Virus record (IMG/VR): IMGVR_UViG_3300028597_000024
Location: 1-46,094 of that record
From: a virus
DNA: 46,094 bases
Reading direction: 5' to 3' (one strand)
Shown here: piece by piece, positions 30,966 through 39,255 of the stretch
How positions within the stretch are numbered: position 1 is the stretch's first letter
Layout of the letters: each line of letters begins with the position of its first letter
The notes under the pieces: model-generated
Seen by the model: only the letters and a program-made list of their open reading frames with translations
What the model was told of the DNA's origin: nothing
Databases searched by the model: none
Made by a program: the position numbers and the translations under genes

Positions 30966-32075
30966 ATGACTCACGCATTCCAAGGCGCCAAGCTGGTCCT
31001 GAAGGACGGCAGCCCTATCGAAGACCTGCGCCTCGGCCGTGGCCGCGAGCTGGCACTGTCCGCCTCCACCGGTGAAATCAACGCCGGTTCCACCAAAGAA
31101 GCAATGCAGATCATCAACCAGATGATGACCGCCTTCGCTTCGGGCCAGATCGTTCAGCCTGAAAAAGCGCTGTCGGCCCGTGAAGAAGCCATGGCTGCTT
31201 CCGTCGAGCGTAAAGAAATGCTGCGCGAAGCCATGGACGACCACACCGGTCAGAAGTGGGCAGCACTGGGCGCTTCCCTGGCTCAGGCCATCGAAGAGCA
31301 GACCGACCGTGAAGGTTTCGTGCGGAAGCTGATGGTTGGCAACGTACTGCGTCAGGGCGACATTGCTCGTATCCCGATGCCAGTTCACGATGCCGTTGCC
31401 GTCGTGGCGACCAGCCAAGCGTCCACCGGTTACCAGACCATCCGTAACCGTCTGTTCACCCCTGACGAGTTCGAGATTCAGGCCAACGTTCGCGTTGAAA
31501 ACCTGGACATCCAACAAGTCAACGGTGACCTGCTGGACCACGCCTACAACGAAGGCCTGCAGTCCATCATGGTTGCAGAAGACCGTCTGTGGAAGAAGGC
31601 TGCTGACCAGACCGTTGGCGTCGTCAACAACCTGGAACTGATCGCTGGCGAACTGACTCCGAAGAACCTGGGTCGTCTGCGTCAGACCATCGCTCGCTGG
31701 GGCCTGCCTGCTACCCACGTGCTGCTGGCCAACGACTACTGGGCCGACGTGATCGGTTCCAACGACTTCGCCACCTTCTTCGATCCGATCACCAAATACG
31801 ATCTGATCCTGAACGGCGAAATCGGTACCCTGGTCGGCATGAACATCATCACCGATGCCTTCCGTCAGCCGAACCAGAAGGTTCTGAACCCGGGCGAAAT
31901 CTACGTCGTCTCCGACGCGCGTAACCACGGTGCCTACACCACTCGTGGCGGCATCCAGTCCTCGCCAACCAACGGCGCTGACGCTGGTAACAGCACCCGC
32001 GGCTGGTTCATGACCGAGCCGTTCTCGCTGACCCTGGCGAACGTGCGTTCTGTCGTAAAAGCTCGCCGTATCTAA
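30966..32075 (+). CDS. Major capsid protein (HK97-like fold)
   Basis: 369 aa. An N-terminal helical, charged region (about 1-120) precedes the core, which includes IARIPMPVHDAVAVVATSQA, VRVENLDIQQVNGDLLDHA, LLANDYWADVIGSNDFATFF, GEIGTLVGMNIITDAF and a C-terminal P-domain-like FSLTLANVRSVVKARRI. This arrangement is that of SPO1/T4-type HK97-fold capsid proteins. Codon use is highly biased toward GC-ending codons, consistent with very high expression. The ribosome site is GGAG. Whether the N-terminus is cleaved cannot be told from sequence. Confidence 0.85.
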   Translation: MTHAFQGAKLVLKDGSPIEDLRLGRGRELALSASTGEINAGSTKEAMQIINQMMTAFASGQIVQPEKALSAREEAMAASVERKEMLREAMDDHTGQKWAALGASLAQAIEEQTDREGFVRKLMVGNVLRQGDIARIPMPVHDAVAVVATSQASTGYQTIRNRLFTPDEFEIQANVRVENLDIQQVNGDLLDHAYNEGLQSIMVAEDRLWKKAADQTVGVVNNLELIAGELTPKNLGRLRQTIARWGLPATHVLLANDYWADVIGSNDFATFFDPITKYDLILNGEIGTLVGMNIITDAFRQPNQKVLNPGEIYVVSDARNHGAYTTRGGIQSSPTNGADAGNSTRGWFMTEPFSLTLANVRSVVKARRI

Positions 32076-32103
32076 TACGGTTGGTTGTCTGATACGATCC
32101 AAT

Positions 32104-32149
32104 AGCCTAGCGAGTGGATGGAGAGCGCCCTCCTGAAGCAGACTAGGCT
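32104..32149. other. Nested inverted repeat after the capsid gene
   Basis: AGCCTAG (32104-32110) pairs with CTAGGCT (32143-32149). Inside, GGAG and CTCC could form a short inner stem. It lies in the 109-bp gap between capsid and the next gene. No T-tract follows, so it is not a clear terminator; it could stabilise or process the capsid mRNA, or be a weak brake. Confidence 0.4.
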
Positions 32150-32184
32150 GTTGGTTACTTGAGGACTTACCTGGAGCAACGACC

Positions 32185-32652
32185 ATGAGCGGCAAACTGA
32201 ATCTCGCGCTTGCCGTTCTCGCATTTCGTGATGGTAACTCGGCTGATTGCCTACAGTATCTGGCGAAGGCTAATGGGGAGTTCGGCGACGACCTCACCAA
32301 CTTCGTCTCTGAGGTGATGAAACCGGCGCCAACCGCAGTGCGGAATGATGGCTCAACGCCACAAGCGGAAAACACGATTGCACCGTCTCTTGCTTCTGAG
32401 GCGTCTGCGTCTGACTTCATTACCCTGACGCGTCGGGTATCTCGCCAAATCGCTACCGCGTCCTTCTTGGACGATGGTGACGAGCTGGATGAGGACTTCC
32501 CGGATGAATCGCTTGAGGACGATCTGTTCCTCGACGAGGAGCCGGAGGGTGTTGACGACGACCTCGAAGAAGAGGACGACGAAGACGAACTGGAAGAAGA
32601 AGCTGTGGCAACCACTGTCAAAGGTGTGGGCCCAGTGCGGTACAAGAGTTGA
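32185..32652 (+). CDS. Acidic hypothetical protein, 155 aa
   Basis: The ATG has a GGAG site. Residues 1-45 are a helical hairpin-like unit (LNLALAVLAFRDGNSADCLQ). Residues 95-140 are dominated by Asp/Glu (DDGDELDEDFPDESLEDDL, then DDDLEEEDDEDELEEE), and the tail is basic (VGPVRYKS). It resembles in style the acidic protein at 28286 and stands just after the capsid gene. It may be a minor head assembly or core protein; no family is recognised. Confidence 0.6.
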   Translation: MSGKLNLALAVLAFRDGNSADCLQYLAKANGEFGDDLTNFVSEVMKPAPTAVRNDGSTPQAENTIAPSLASEASASDFITLTRRVSRQIATASFLDDGDELDEDFPDESLEDDLFLDEEPEGVDDDLEEEDDEDELEEEAVATTVKGVGPVRYKS

Positions 32653-32656
32653 ACTG

Positions 32657-32680
32657 TGGCGGCCTTCGGGTCGCCATTTT
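32657..32680 (+). terminator. Intrinsic terminator after head genes
   Basis: TGGCGGCC, TTCG, GGTCGCCA, TTTT. It shares an 18-base core with the terminator at 20785 and closes the head unit 4 nt after the acidic gene. It also rules out the GTG at 32656 as the start of the next gene. Confidence 0.8.
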
Positions 32681-32697
32681 CATTTGGGTGGAAGACA

Positions 32698-33354
32698 ATG
32701 AAGCTCACCGATAACCTTGATCGCATACTGGATAAGAACAGTGCCGCGTACCTAACGCTGTACTCGTTTCGGGAGAGCCTAAAACGCTTCTTCCAGCTGG
32801 ATGAAATCCCTCTTGTACAGTCGCAGGACGTCAAGCGGGAAATGAAAAAGGGTGTGGACGACCCCAACCGTGCCGTAGCAACCAAGTACCCGTACGCCTA
32901 TTTCTCCCTCTCCTCCATTGGGCTCGTCAAAGACCAGCAGGGCATCAAGCAGATCGCCCGTAACAGCCTCGGTATGACGCTCGATGACCTTGCCAATGCC
33001 TCCATTGGTAAAGCCTATCTGTTCCCTGCGAAGATCGCTGTGGAATTTCACTACGTGACCAACGACTTGGTTAGCGCTATCGACTTCTCCACAAAGGCCC
33101 TGATCGTCACGCACAGCGGCAAGCTGAACCTGCGTGTAGAACTCGATGGTACATCCTCCATCGTGGGTGTCACGGCGTCCAGTGAAGAGGTGTCCATGCC
33201 TCGCTCCGATAAGGAAGCTGAGGGTGATCCAGAAGGCTTCGACCTCGCCATCAGTTTCGATATCCAGTGCAAACTGGGCGTCGTTAAACAGGTGCCCAAG
33301 GTCAACAACCGTGGCACTGTCACTCAATCTGTAGACGTGAGGCCCAAAGCATGA
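32698..33354 (+). CDS. Putative neck/tail-completion protein, 218 aa
   Basis: ATG 32698 is chosen over GTG 32656, which lies on the terminator stem; GGGTGGAAG supplies the ribosome site. The protein is mixed, with an N-terminal helix and a beta-rich C-terminal half (AIDFSTKALIVTHSGKLNLR, then FDLAISFDIQCKLGV). It is coupled to the next gene (ATGA) in the interval between capsid and sheath, where neck and completion proteins usually lie. Family not recognised; the role is positional inference. Confidence 0.5.
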   Translation: MKLTDNLDRILDKNSAAYLTLYSFRESLKRFFQLDEIPLVQSQDVKREMKKGVDDPNRAVATKYPYAYFSLSSIGLVKDQQGIKQIARNSLGMTLDDLANASIGKAYLFPAKIAVEFHYVTNDLVSAIDFSTKALIVTHSGKLNLRVELDGTSSIVGVTASSEEVSMPRSDKEAEGDPEGFDLAISFDIQCKLGVVKQVPKVNNRGTVTQSVDVRPKA

Positions 33355-34739
33355 GCGATAAACTGCGTGGTACTACCACGATCGTCACGGAGGCCCGTAC
33401 GTTCCTTGTGGACTCGGTCTCCAAGAAGGCTGTCGCTCGCGCTGCGGTGAGTGCACGGTCTCCAACGATTGAAACCCGTGACGTTGAGGTGACCCAGACA
33501 CAGGGCTACACCATTGCACGTCACGCCAACAAGCACCTGACCATTTCGACCACGTTCCCAGTGATCGCGACGTTCATCCCAGGCACGCCAGAAGATGGTA
33601 ACACGGGGCTCCCTCCAGAGACTTCGTACACCACTGGTATCGTCTATGCTGATCCCACTGTGGACGTCAACGGTACTCTGGAGCTGGCTGTCTGGGACCC
33701 TGATGTGGCTGCACCGAGCGTCCGTGTCACAGTGTTCAACATGACCACTGGCGAGACCGAGTACGTCACCCTCAAGATGGCTGACAATGGCATGTATCGT
33801 GGCAGCATCCGTGTGGAGCTCAAGCGCACGCGTGGTGACGACTTCGATGCCATCATGAATGCCAGTGCTGGCGATAAGCTGCGCGTGATCTATCAGGATG
33901 GGCGTGGTACTTCTGGCGAGCCTGAGACTGTTACCCAAGAGGTGGCTGTCACCAGTTCGTTCGTCCATCCGAAGTTGATCTGCCGTCGCAACACACCCAT
34001 TGCTGGTATCCTGGGTGTCGCCCTGTTGAATGCTCAGCAGTACGCACCTATCGTCATGCTCACCAACATGCGCTCTGGCGAGTCGTCCATCGTTACCTTG
34101 AATCGCCCTGCAGACAGCGTGGTTGATCAGGCCCAGTTGCAACTCGCCACCCTCGTTGGTCTTGAGGTGGACGATATCGTGGCTGTCGAGTATCGCTACT
34201 CGGACGAATACGGCACCTCCATCAGCCTGCGTACACAGACAGTCATCGTGGACGCACTGGACGAAACTGATGGTCGCCTGCTGGCACCTGCTGTGATCCA
34301 TCCTGCGTTGATGATTGACGTAGGGTTGGACGATCCAGACATGGCTGTGGAGTACGTTGACCTCGTGCTCTCTGGTGATGCGTCGAACAAGTTTGTGCGC
34401 ATTCGTTGCACCCAGCTGGCGCCCTACACCGGCATCTACCAAGGCCAGTACATGCTGGAGCAGCGCTTCGACAACGACCAGATGCTCACGCTCACCTACG
34501 CTGACAGTAGCAACGCAGTGCCCAAGCTGATTCGCCAACAAATCTTGGTAGAGCGCCTGCCAGCTGCGGCAATCGCGGCGACAGCGTTGGTACTCACCCA
34601 GGAAGTTGCCGTGCAGCAGATGGCACTCCAGATGGAAATCAACGGGCTGTTCATTCTCAACGGTCAGTTCAGCGGCATTATCAAGTTGAAAGCCAAGGAG
34701 AACGAGACGGTACGGTGCTCCATTGTGCAGGCAAGCTAA
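33351..34739 (+). CDS. Beta-rich structural protein, 462 aa
   Basis: After about 70 residues, repeating Ig/beta-sandwich-like units appear: TLELAVWDPDVAAPSVRVTV with TGETEYVTLKMADNGMYRGS, and later VDLVLSGDASN with IRCTQLAPYTGIYQGQ, so at least two units share a strand, T-G-E, V-T-L, G-x-Y-x-G pattern. No enzyme motif. It lies directly before the tail sheath. A neck, head-tail joining or decoration role is likely, unproven. Its stop overlaps a TAATTT motif. Confidence 0.55.
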   Translation: MSDKLRGTTTIVTEARTFLVDSVSKKAVARAAVSARSPTIETRDVEVTQTQGYTIARHANKHLTISTTFPVIATFIPGTPEDGNTGLPPETSYTTGIVYADPTVDVNGTLELAVWDPDVAAPSVRVTVFNMTTGETEYVTLKMADNGMYRGSIRVELKRTRGDDFDAIMNASAGDKLRVIYQDGRGTSGEPETVTQEVAVTSSFVHPKLICRRNTPIAGILGVALLNAQQYAPIVMLTNMRSGESSIVTLNRPADSVVDQAQLQLATLVGLEVDDIVAVEYRYSDEYGTSISLRTQTVIVDALDETDGRLLAPAVIHPALMIDVGLDDPDMAVEYVDLVLSGDASNKFVRIRCTQLAPYTGIYQGQYMLEQRFDNDQMLTLTYADSSNAVPKLIRQQILVERLPAAAIAATALVLTQEVAVQQMALQMEINGLFILNGQFSGIIKLKAKENETVRCSIVQAS

Positions 34740-34745
34740 TTTACA
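34736..34745 (+). promoter_or_regulatory. CTAATTTACA motif (candidate phage promoter for tail genes)
   Basis: The TAA of the motif is the stop codon of the preceding gene; the sheath ATG is 45 nt further. It is one of the recurrent TAATTT copies with the ACT/ACA-type continuation. No sigma70 pair is evident in the 51-bp gap. Confidence 0.4.
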
Positions 34746-34790
34746 TGCAGGTATGAAAACAATGCCTATTCCACCCATGGAGACCATTTC

Positions 34791-36374
34791 ATGTTGAACA
34801 ACGGCAGCAGCACAAGCGCCGGCGTTTACGGGGCCATCGACGACCAAAGCGTCCGTGGCACTGCCGTTTCGTCGTCGATTGCGGCTATGGTGGGACCTTC
34901 CCGCCGTGGGCCCGTCGGCGTTCCAACGCTGAACGTCGATAAGAAAGGCTTCCGGGCGAAGTTCGGTACTCCAGATGCTTCCCTGACTTATGCGCACTTC
35001 TGCGCCGAGCACTTCCTCGAGGAAGGGGATCAACTGTACTTCAACCGGGTTGCAAAGAACGCGCTGTACGGCTCTGTCCGTATCGCAACGGTCGGCAGTT
35101 ACGCTACCATCGACCTGAGCGTCGAAGGTTTCGCGGACCCTGAGGACTATGCGTTCAACGAGCAGGACGTCCTGTTCCTGTACGGCATCGACCCAGGCAA
35201 CTGGAACAACGACCTGCGCATCGTGGCGTATCCCAACACCACTGATCGCACTGGCGAACAGTTCGTCCTCGAGGTGTACGAAGGGGCGGGTACCGTTGCA
35301 GTAGAGGTGTATCGCGCTACCCTGCGTGAGCAACTCGATGGCTACGGGCGCCAGCTGGGTATCGTCGAGCAGCTTTCCCAGAAGTCCACGCGTATTCGTG
35401 CGCGGCTCAACGAGAACCATCCGAAGTTTGTGGCTAACCCAGCCAACAACCTCGTGAACGCAGTAATCTCGGGTGACTTCACCTACGGGTCTGATGGCGA
35501 CAAGATCGACATGGACGATATCATCGACGGTTGGGACGCTTACGCGGACGTCGAGGAAATCACCGTGACGTTGCTTATCAACGGTGGCTATACTTCTCCT
35601 GCTGTGCATTTGAAGATGGCCGACGTGGCAGAGCAGCGTGGCGATGCGTTCGCCATTCTCGATATGCCAAGCGACTCGCAGACCTCGCAGCTGGCCGTGC
35701 AGTATCGCCGTAACGCGCTGAACCTGAATAGCTCGTTCGCTGGTATCTACACGCCTGACCTGAACATCCTGAACGACGACAATATCTCCATCTGGTGCCC
35801 ACCATCTGGCTATGTGGCAGCGTGCTATGCGCGTACTGACCGTGTGGCTGCCGAGTGGTTCGCTCCTGCTGGTGTGACGCGTGGTAAAATCCTCGCGAAC
35901 GGCGTGCGTCAGGTGTACAAGCAAGGCGATCGGGATATGCTCGATCAGAACCAGGTCAACTTCGTCCACAAGATGCCGAGCTACGGCCTGGTACTGTGGT
36001 CGCAAGAGACCCTGCAGAGCATTGCGTCGGCGCTGTCGAACATTCACGTTCGCCGCCTGATGAACTCCCTGCAGGCCAGCTTGAAGAACGCTGCGCTCGC
36101 TGGTGTGTACGAGCCCAACGACAAGGAACTGCGCCTGACCTTGACCCGTATCTCGGACGATATCCTCGGCCCGATCAAGCGTGGACGTGGTCTGTACGGC
36201 TATGAAATCATCTGCGACGACACCAACAACACGCCTGAACTGATCGCCTCTGGTGACGTGATCCTCGACGTGTACGTTGATCCGATGATGATTGCCAAGC
36301 GTATTCACCTCAACGCCATCGTGACTCGTACTGGTCAGTTGACCGCGTCGATCACGACCAGTGACCGCACCTAA
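34791..36374 (+). CDS. Contractile tail sheath protein
   Basis: 527 aa. The C-terminal third has the conserved sheath pattern: IWCPPSGYVAACYARTDR, then EWFAPAGVTRGKIL, then QVNFVHKMPSYGLVLWSQET, NIHVRRLMNSLQASLKNAAL and a final strand region (VILDVYVDPMMIAKRIHLN). This matches P-S-G-x-x-A-G/C-x-x-A-R-x-D and W-x-A-P-A-G of sheath proteins. The variable N-terminal part forms the outer domains. It surrounds the tail tube encoded next and contracts during DNA delivery. Confidence 0.92.
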   Translation: MLNNGSSTSAGVYGAIDDQSVRGTAVSSSIAAMVGPSRRGPVGVPTLNVDKKGFRAKFGTPDASLTYAHFCAEHFLEEGDQLYFNRVAKNALYGSVRIATVGSYATIDLSVEGFADPEDYAFNEQDVLFLYGIDPGNWNNDLRIVAYPNTTDRTGEQFVLEVYEGAGTVAVEVYRATLREQLDGYGRQLGIVEQLSQKSTRIRARLNENHPKFVANPANNLVNAVISGDFTYGSDGDKIDMDDIIDGWDAYADVEEITVTLLINGGYTSPAVHLKMADVAEQRGDAFAILDMPSDSQTSQLAVQYRRNALNLNSSFAGIYTPDLNILNDDNISIWCPPSGYVAACYARTDRVAAEWFAPAGVTRGKILANGVRQVYKQGDRDMLDQNQVNFVHKMPSYGLVLWSQETLQSIASALSNIHVRRLMNSLQASLKNAALAGVYEPNDKELRLTLTRISDDILGPIKRGRGLYGYEIICDDTNNTPELIASGDVILDVYVDPMMIAKRIHLNAIVTRTGQLTASITTSDRT

Positions 36375-36386
36375 GGAGCCGGCATC

Positions 36387-36893
36387 ATGCCAAAACCAAG
36401 TCTTGACGACGTACTCAACGTCGGCGACCCGATGCTCAACGACAACTTCGACATTACCTTCACCCGGGTTCCTGGTGGCGGCGATGGGCGTGCGTTGCGC
36501 ATCCAGTGCAAGTCCGGCGTTAAGCCAGGCATGTCGGTTGCCCAGGCGGAAATGGAGCTGTTCGGCCACAAGACCGTACACGCTGCACGGAAGACGTTCA
36601 GCAACTCCATGTCGATTTCCTTCCACGAGTCCTACGACGGTATCATCAATACCACGTTGGAAGACTGGTCGGAAGTCTGCCGTGCCACGGACAGCCAGTC
36701 CGGTAGCTTCAAGTCCGAATACGCGACCAGTGCGCGTCTGACGATCTACGACCAGGAAGGTAGCGAGTCCCTGAACTACGATATCTTCAACATCTGGCCG
36801 ACCGAAGTTCCTGACGCCTCGTTCGACGGCGCCGGTGGTACCGCGATGACGGTTGATGCGACCTTCGCATACGACTACTACAAGCGCGTGTAA
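36387..36893 (+). CDS. Tail tube protein
   Basis: This 168-aa protein follows the sheath with a strong AAGGAG site. N-terminal LNDNFDITFTRVPGGGDGRA, GMSVAQAEMELFGHKTVHAA and a C-terminal beta part (YDIFNIWPTEVPDASFDG) are as expected for a T4 gp19-type tube subunit. A terminator follows directly, which probably reduces read-through to lower-copy genes downstream. Confidence 0.85.
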   Translation: MPKPSLDDVLNVGDPMLNDNFDITFTRVPGGGDGRALRIQCKSGVKPGMSVAQAEMELFGHKTVHAARKTFSNSMSISFHESYDGIINTTLEDWSEVCRATDSQSGSFKSEYATSARLTIYDQEGSESLNYDIFNIWPTEVPDASFDGAGGTAMTVDATFAYDYYKRV

Positions 36894-36897
36894 CTCC

Positions 36898-36934
36898 AAA
36901 GGGCCCTAGCTCGGCAACGGGCTCAGGGCCTTTT
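36898..36934 (+). terminator. Intrinsic terminator after tail tube
   Basis: AAAGGGCCCT pairs with AGGGCC plus TTTT (36925-36934), with further GCTCG/CGGGC pairing inside and a GCAA-type loop. It would separate the abundant sheath/tube message from the genes downstream. Confidence 0.8.
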
Positions 36935-36954
36935 CCATTTCTACGGAGTACACA

Positions 36955-37458
36955 ATGAGCCGCTTCGACATTGAAGAATTCGTCACCAAGCGGGAAGGTA
37001 AAGCAGGGCCTGTGCATGACTGGAAGTGGCACTGCACCAGCTTGCCCCTGGGTATGCAGTCTGACTTCTGTGAGTCGGTCAGTATCCCATTCCCATCGTT
37101 CAACATCAAGCCGCTGTTCGGTGCCGGTACGTTCACGTTCTACCCAGGCTTCGAGGAAATCCAAGCCTTTGACTGCCAGTTCCACCTTGATGAGGCAATG
37201 ACCACGATCAAGTGGCTGACAGCGTGGAAGGAGAAGATTCGCGATCCAGAGAATGGCGCGTTCTACCTTCCAACGAACTACAAGTTTGACATTGAGTTCC
37301 AGCTGCTCGGTACCAAGAACGACGTGCTCCTGACTGTCGTGTGCAAGAACTGCTGGCCAAGCACCAAGTCGAACTGGGATTTGAACTACACGTCCACGAA
37401 CGGACTGCTCAAGGTTCACCAAAACTTCTCCTGCGACGGCATCAAGCTGAACATCTGA
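36955..37458 (+). CDS. Second tube-like or baseplate protein, 167 aa
   Basis: Similar in length to the tail tube. CESVSIPFPSFNIKPL, then TFTFYPGFEEIQAFDCQFHL, DEAMTTIKWLTAWKEKI and NCWPSTKSNWDLNYTS fit the gp19/gp54 tube-fold pattern (P-G-F, D-x-x-F, W-x-x-W). It may be a tube initiator, a terminator, or a baseplate tube-fold protein. It stands alone between a terminator and a 55-bp gap in which I saw no clear signal. Confidence 0.55.
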   Translation: MSRFDIEEFVTKREGKAGPVHDWKWHCTSLPLGMQSDFCESVSIPFPSFNIKPLFGAGTFTFYPGFEEIQAFDCQFHLDEAMTTIKWLTAWKEKIRDPENGAFYLPTNYKFDIEFQLLGTKNDVLLTVVCKNCWPSTKSNWDLNYTSTNGLLKVHQNFSCDGIKLNI

Positions 37459-37513
37459 TTGCGCTAGGATGCGCTCTCCAATCTAAAGGGAATCTCCACA
37501 GAAGGGTCTCGCC

Positions 37514-38299
37514 ATGATTTTCGACCACACTAACCTGCCATCGCGTACTCGCCCTTACCCTGTGAAGGCGATTGAAATGCGCCTGTTCCGTCCGAAAGAA
37601 CTCGGGCTCATGGGCAAGGCTGTCGCATTCGACGATATGCAGCCAGCTATCGACGCCATCGGTAACTGCCTGAGTAACCTGGACGTCAACCAACTGACCG
37701 TGGGTGACTTCTACTACCTGCTGACGTACCAGCGCATCCACTCGCTGCGTCGTAACCCTGCGATGGCTCGCTGGGAGTGCGAGGGCGCGATGTTCCGTGG
37801 GCGCGAGAACGGCGTCGCGTACACACCCAAGTCCATCAAGATCATGGTCGATAACTGGGAAGCGGCTGACGCTGAAACCCGGAAGAACATGGTTGACCCA
37901 GAGAGCGTGCAGTTGGACGGGTATCGCTGCTCGCATGGGAACTACCAAGAGACCACGATGGAGGACTTCTCCCTCATCTATCTGGAAGACGACGTGGTGC
38001 TCGACCCACGCCTCGACTTCCCACGCTGCGACACACTGGCCGAGTACATCAAGCTCCTGCGTGACCCTGACTACAGCGCGCTGGCAGATGCTGGTCGCTG
38101 GATCAAAGGCAGTGGCCCGCTGATTAAGCGCCTGATTGACCTCGTGCAGGGTGAAGACAACGACCTGTTTGAAGCCGCGTGTGAAGCAGAGCGCGACATT
38201 CAGCACGGCATCCGTCGCACCGTCCTCAAGGCCTGCAGCCACTGCGATCACAAGCAGTCGCTGATCTTCGTGATTGATCCGAAGGCGTTCCTGCTATGA
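37514..38299 (+). CDS. gp26/gp51-like baseplate hub or tape-measure chaperone, paralog 1
   Basis: The 261-aa protein starts with a short-tailed N-terminus (LPSRTRPYPVKAIEMRLFRP) and a helical block (IDAIGNCLSNLDVNQLTVGD, then YYLLTYQRIHSL), which is the style of T4 gp26 and similar hub-assembly proteins. The C-terminus has a Cys pair, KACSHCDHKQS. The next protein has the same plan, and the two overlap (ATGA). The position directly before the tape measure is where tail-assembly chaperones occur. Confidence 0.5.
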   Translation: MIFDHTNLPSRTRPYPVKAIEMRLFRPKELGLMGKAVAFDDMQPAIDAIGNCLSNLDVNQLTVGDFYYLLTYQRIHSLRRNPAMARWECEGAMFRGRENGVAYTPKSIKIMVDNWEAADAETRKNMVDPESVQLDGYRCSHGNYQETTMEDFSLIYLEDDVVLDPRLDFPRCDTLAEYIKLLRDPDYSALADAGRWIKGSGPLIKRLIDLVQGEDNDLFEAACEAERDIQHGIRRTVLKACSHCDHKQSLIFVIDPKAFLL

Positions 38300-39243
38300 C
38301 AATGGACCAGTACGAAAAGGATCCCCGCTTTCAAGACATTGGTGACTTGCCCACTGGGTACACGCCATATGACTTCAAGGAAATGTACGTCCGGGAGTTC
38401 AGCCTAGCCGAACTCAAGCTGGTGTATGTGGGTATGCACAGCCGTACGAAGCCAGTGCACCATCTGATTCGTGCGGTCCAAATGTGCTGCTCCGTTGACG
38501 TGAAGCAACTCACGGACGGTGACTTTGAATTCGTCATGGCGTGGCTGCGTATGCACAGCTACCCGAAAGCTCCACTGCAGGTCAACTGGAGCTGTCGCCA
38601 TGAGAACTTCGTCTACAAGGACGACAGGACGTTCTACCGAGGTGCTCCACTGACCTATGCTGAGCGCGCTGTCAAAGGCATCGTCCCAGAAGTCTGCAAC
38701 ACCAACAACGTGGAGATTGTCCACAAGTACAAGACGAAGGTGGAAAGCCTTGATGACGACAACCTGTACATCAAGGACGAGGACATTGACTTCCCTCGTG
38801 TAGCGACCCTCCCAGACTTCCATGAGCACATCCTGGAGTTCCCGGAAGATCGTCACATGGCAGAGTGTGCGCGCTGGGTGAAGAAAGGCAGCACGTTCAA
38901 GGCGAAGTTCATCTACCTCAACTCCCGCAAGGACAACGACCTGTACGAGCGCATCCTTGACGCCCGTAAGGAGTACCACCACGGGATCATCGAAGTCATG
39001 CACCTGCGCTGCCGTGTTTGCGATCACGAATGGAGTCACACAACTGCACCGCGGTTGCTCTCCTTCTTCGCAGACAACACGGAAGAGGACATCTTCAAGA
39101 TCAAGTACACCATGCTCAACGCCTTCGGTTGGGCTGCCGATGCCAACATCCCTGCGAAAGAGTTTCTGTTCAACTACTCGTCGCTGGCGAAAGATCGTCA
39201 GGACGCAGCGGAACGTCGCGGCGGCTACAAACCTTTGGGCTAA
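38296..39243 (+). CDS. gp26/gp51-like baseplate hub or tape-measure chaperone, paralog 2
   Basis: A 315-aa relative of the previous protein. LIRAVQMCCSVDVKQLTDGD aligns with IDAIGNCLSNLDVNQLTVGD, FVMAWLRMHSYPKAP aligns with YLLTYQRIHSLRRNP, and LRCRVCDHEWSH aligns with KACSHCDHKQS. Cys and His near VNWSCRHENF and the C-terminal CxxC suggest a zinc site in both. It adds a 65-residue C-terminal tail. Role as for paralog 1; the duplicates may form a heteromer, like paired tail chaperones. Confidence 0.5.
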   Translation: MTMDQYEKDPRFQDIGDLPTGYTPYDFKEMYVREFSLAELKLVYVGMHSRTKPVHHLIRAVQMCCSVDVKQLTDGDFEFVMAWLRMHSYPKAPLQVNWSCRHENFVYKDDRTFYRGAPLTYAERAVKGIVPEVCNTNNVEIVHKYKTKVESLDDDNLYIKDEDIDFPRVATLPDFHEHILEFPEDRHMAECARWVKKGSTFKAKFIYLNSRKDNDLYERILDARKEYHHGIIEVMHLRCRVCDHEWSHTTAPRLLSFFADNTEEDIFKIKYTMLNAFGWAADANIPAKEFLFNYSSLAKDRQDAAERRGGYKPLG

Positions 39244-39255
39244 CAGGGTAATCAT

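Noticed and set aside
32656-32697. GTG start 14 codons upstream for the gene at 32698
   Set aside because: The extension lies on the terminator stem, and a proper ribosome site precedes ATG 32698.
33324-36899. Very long reverse-strand frame of about 1190 codons
   Set aside because: It lies opposite the clear sheath, tube and upstream genes, is His/Val/Arg-heavy as mirror frames of GC-biased genes are, and has no recognisable domain. The same holds for the other long reverse frames (for example 28235-30187 and 24638-26611).
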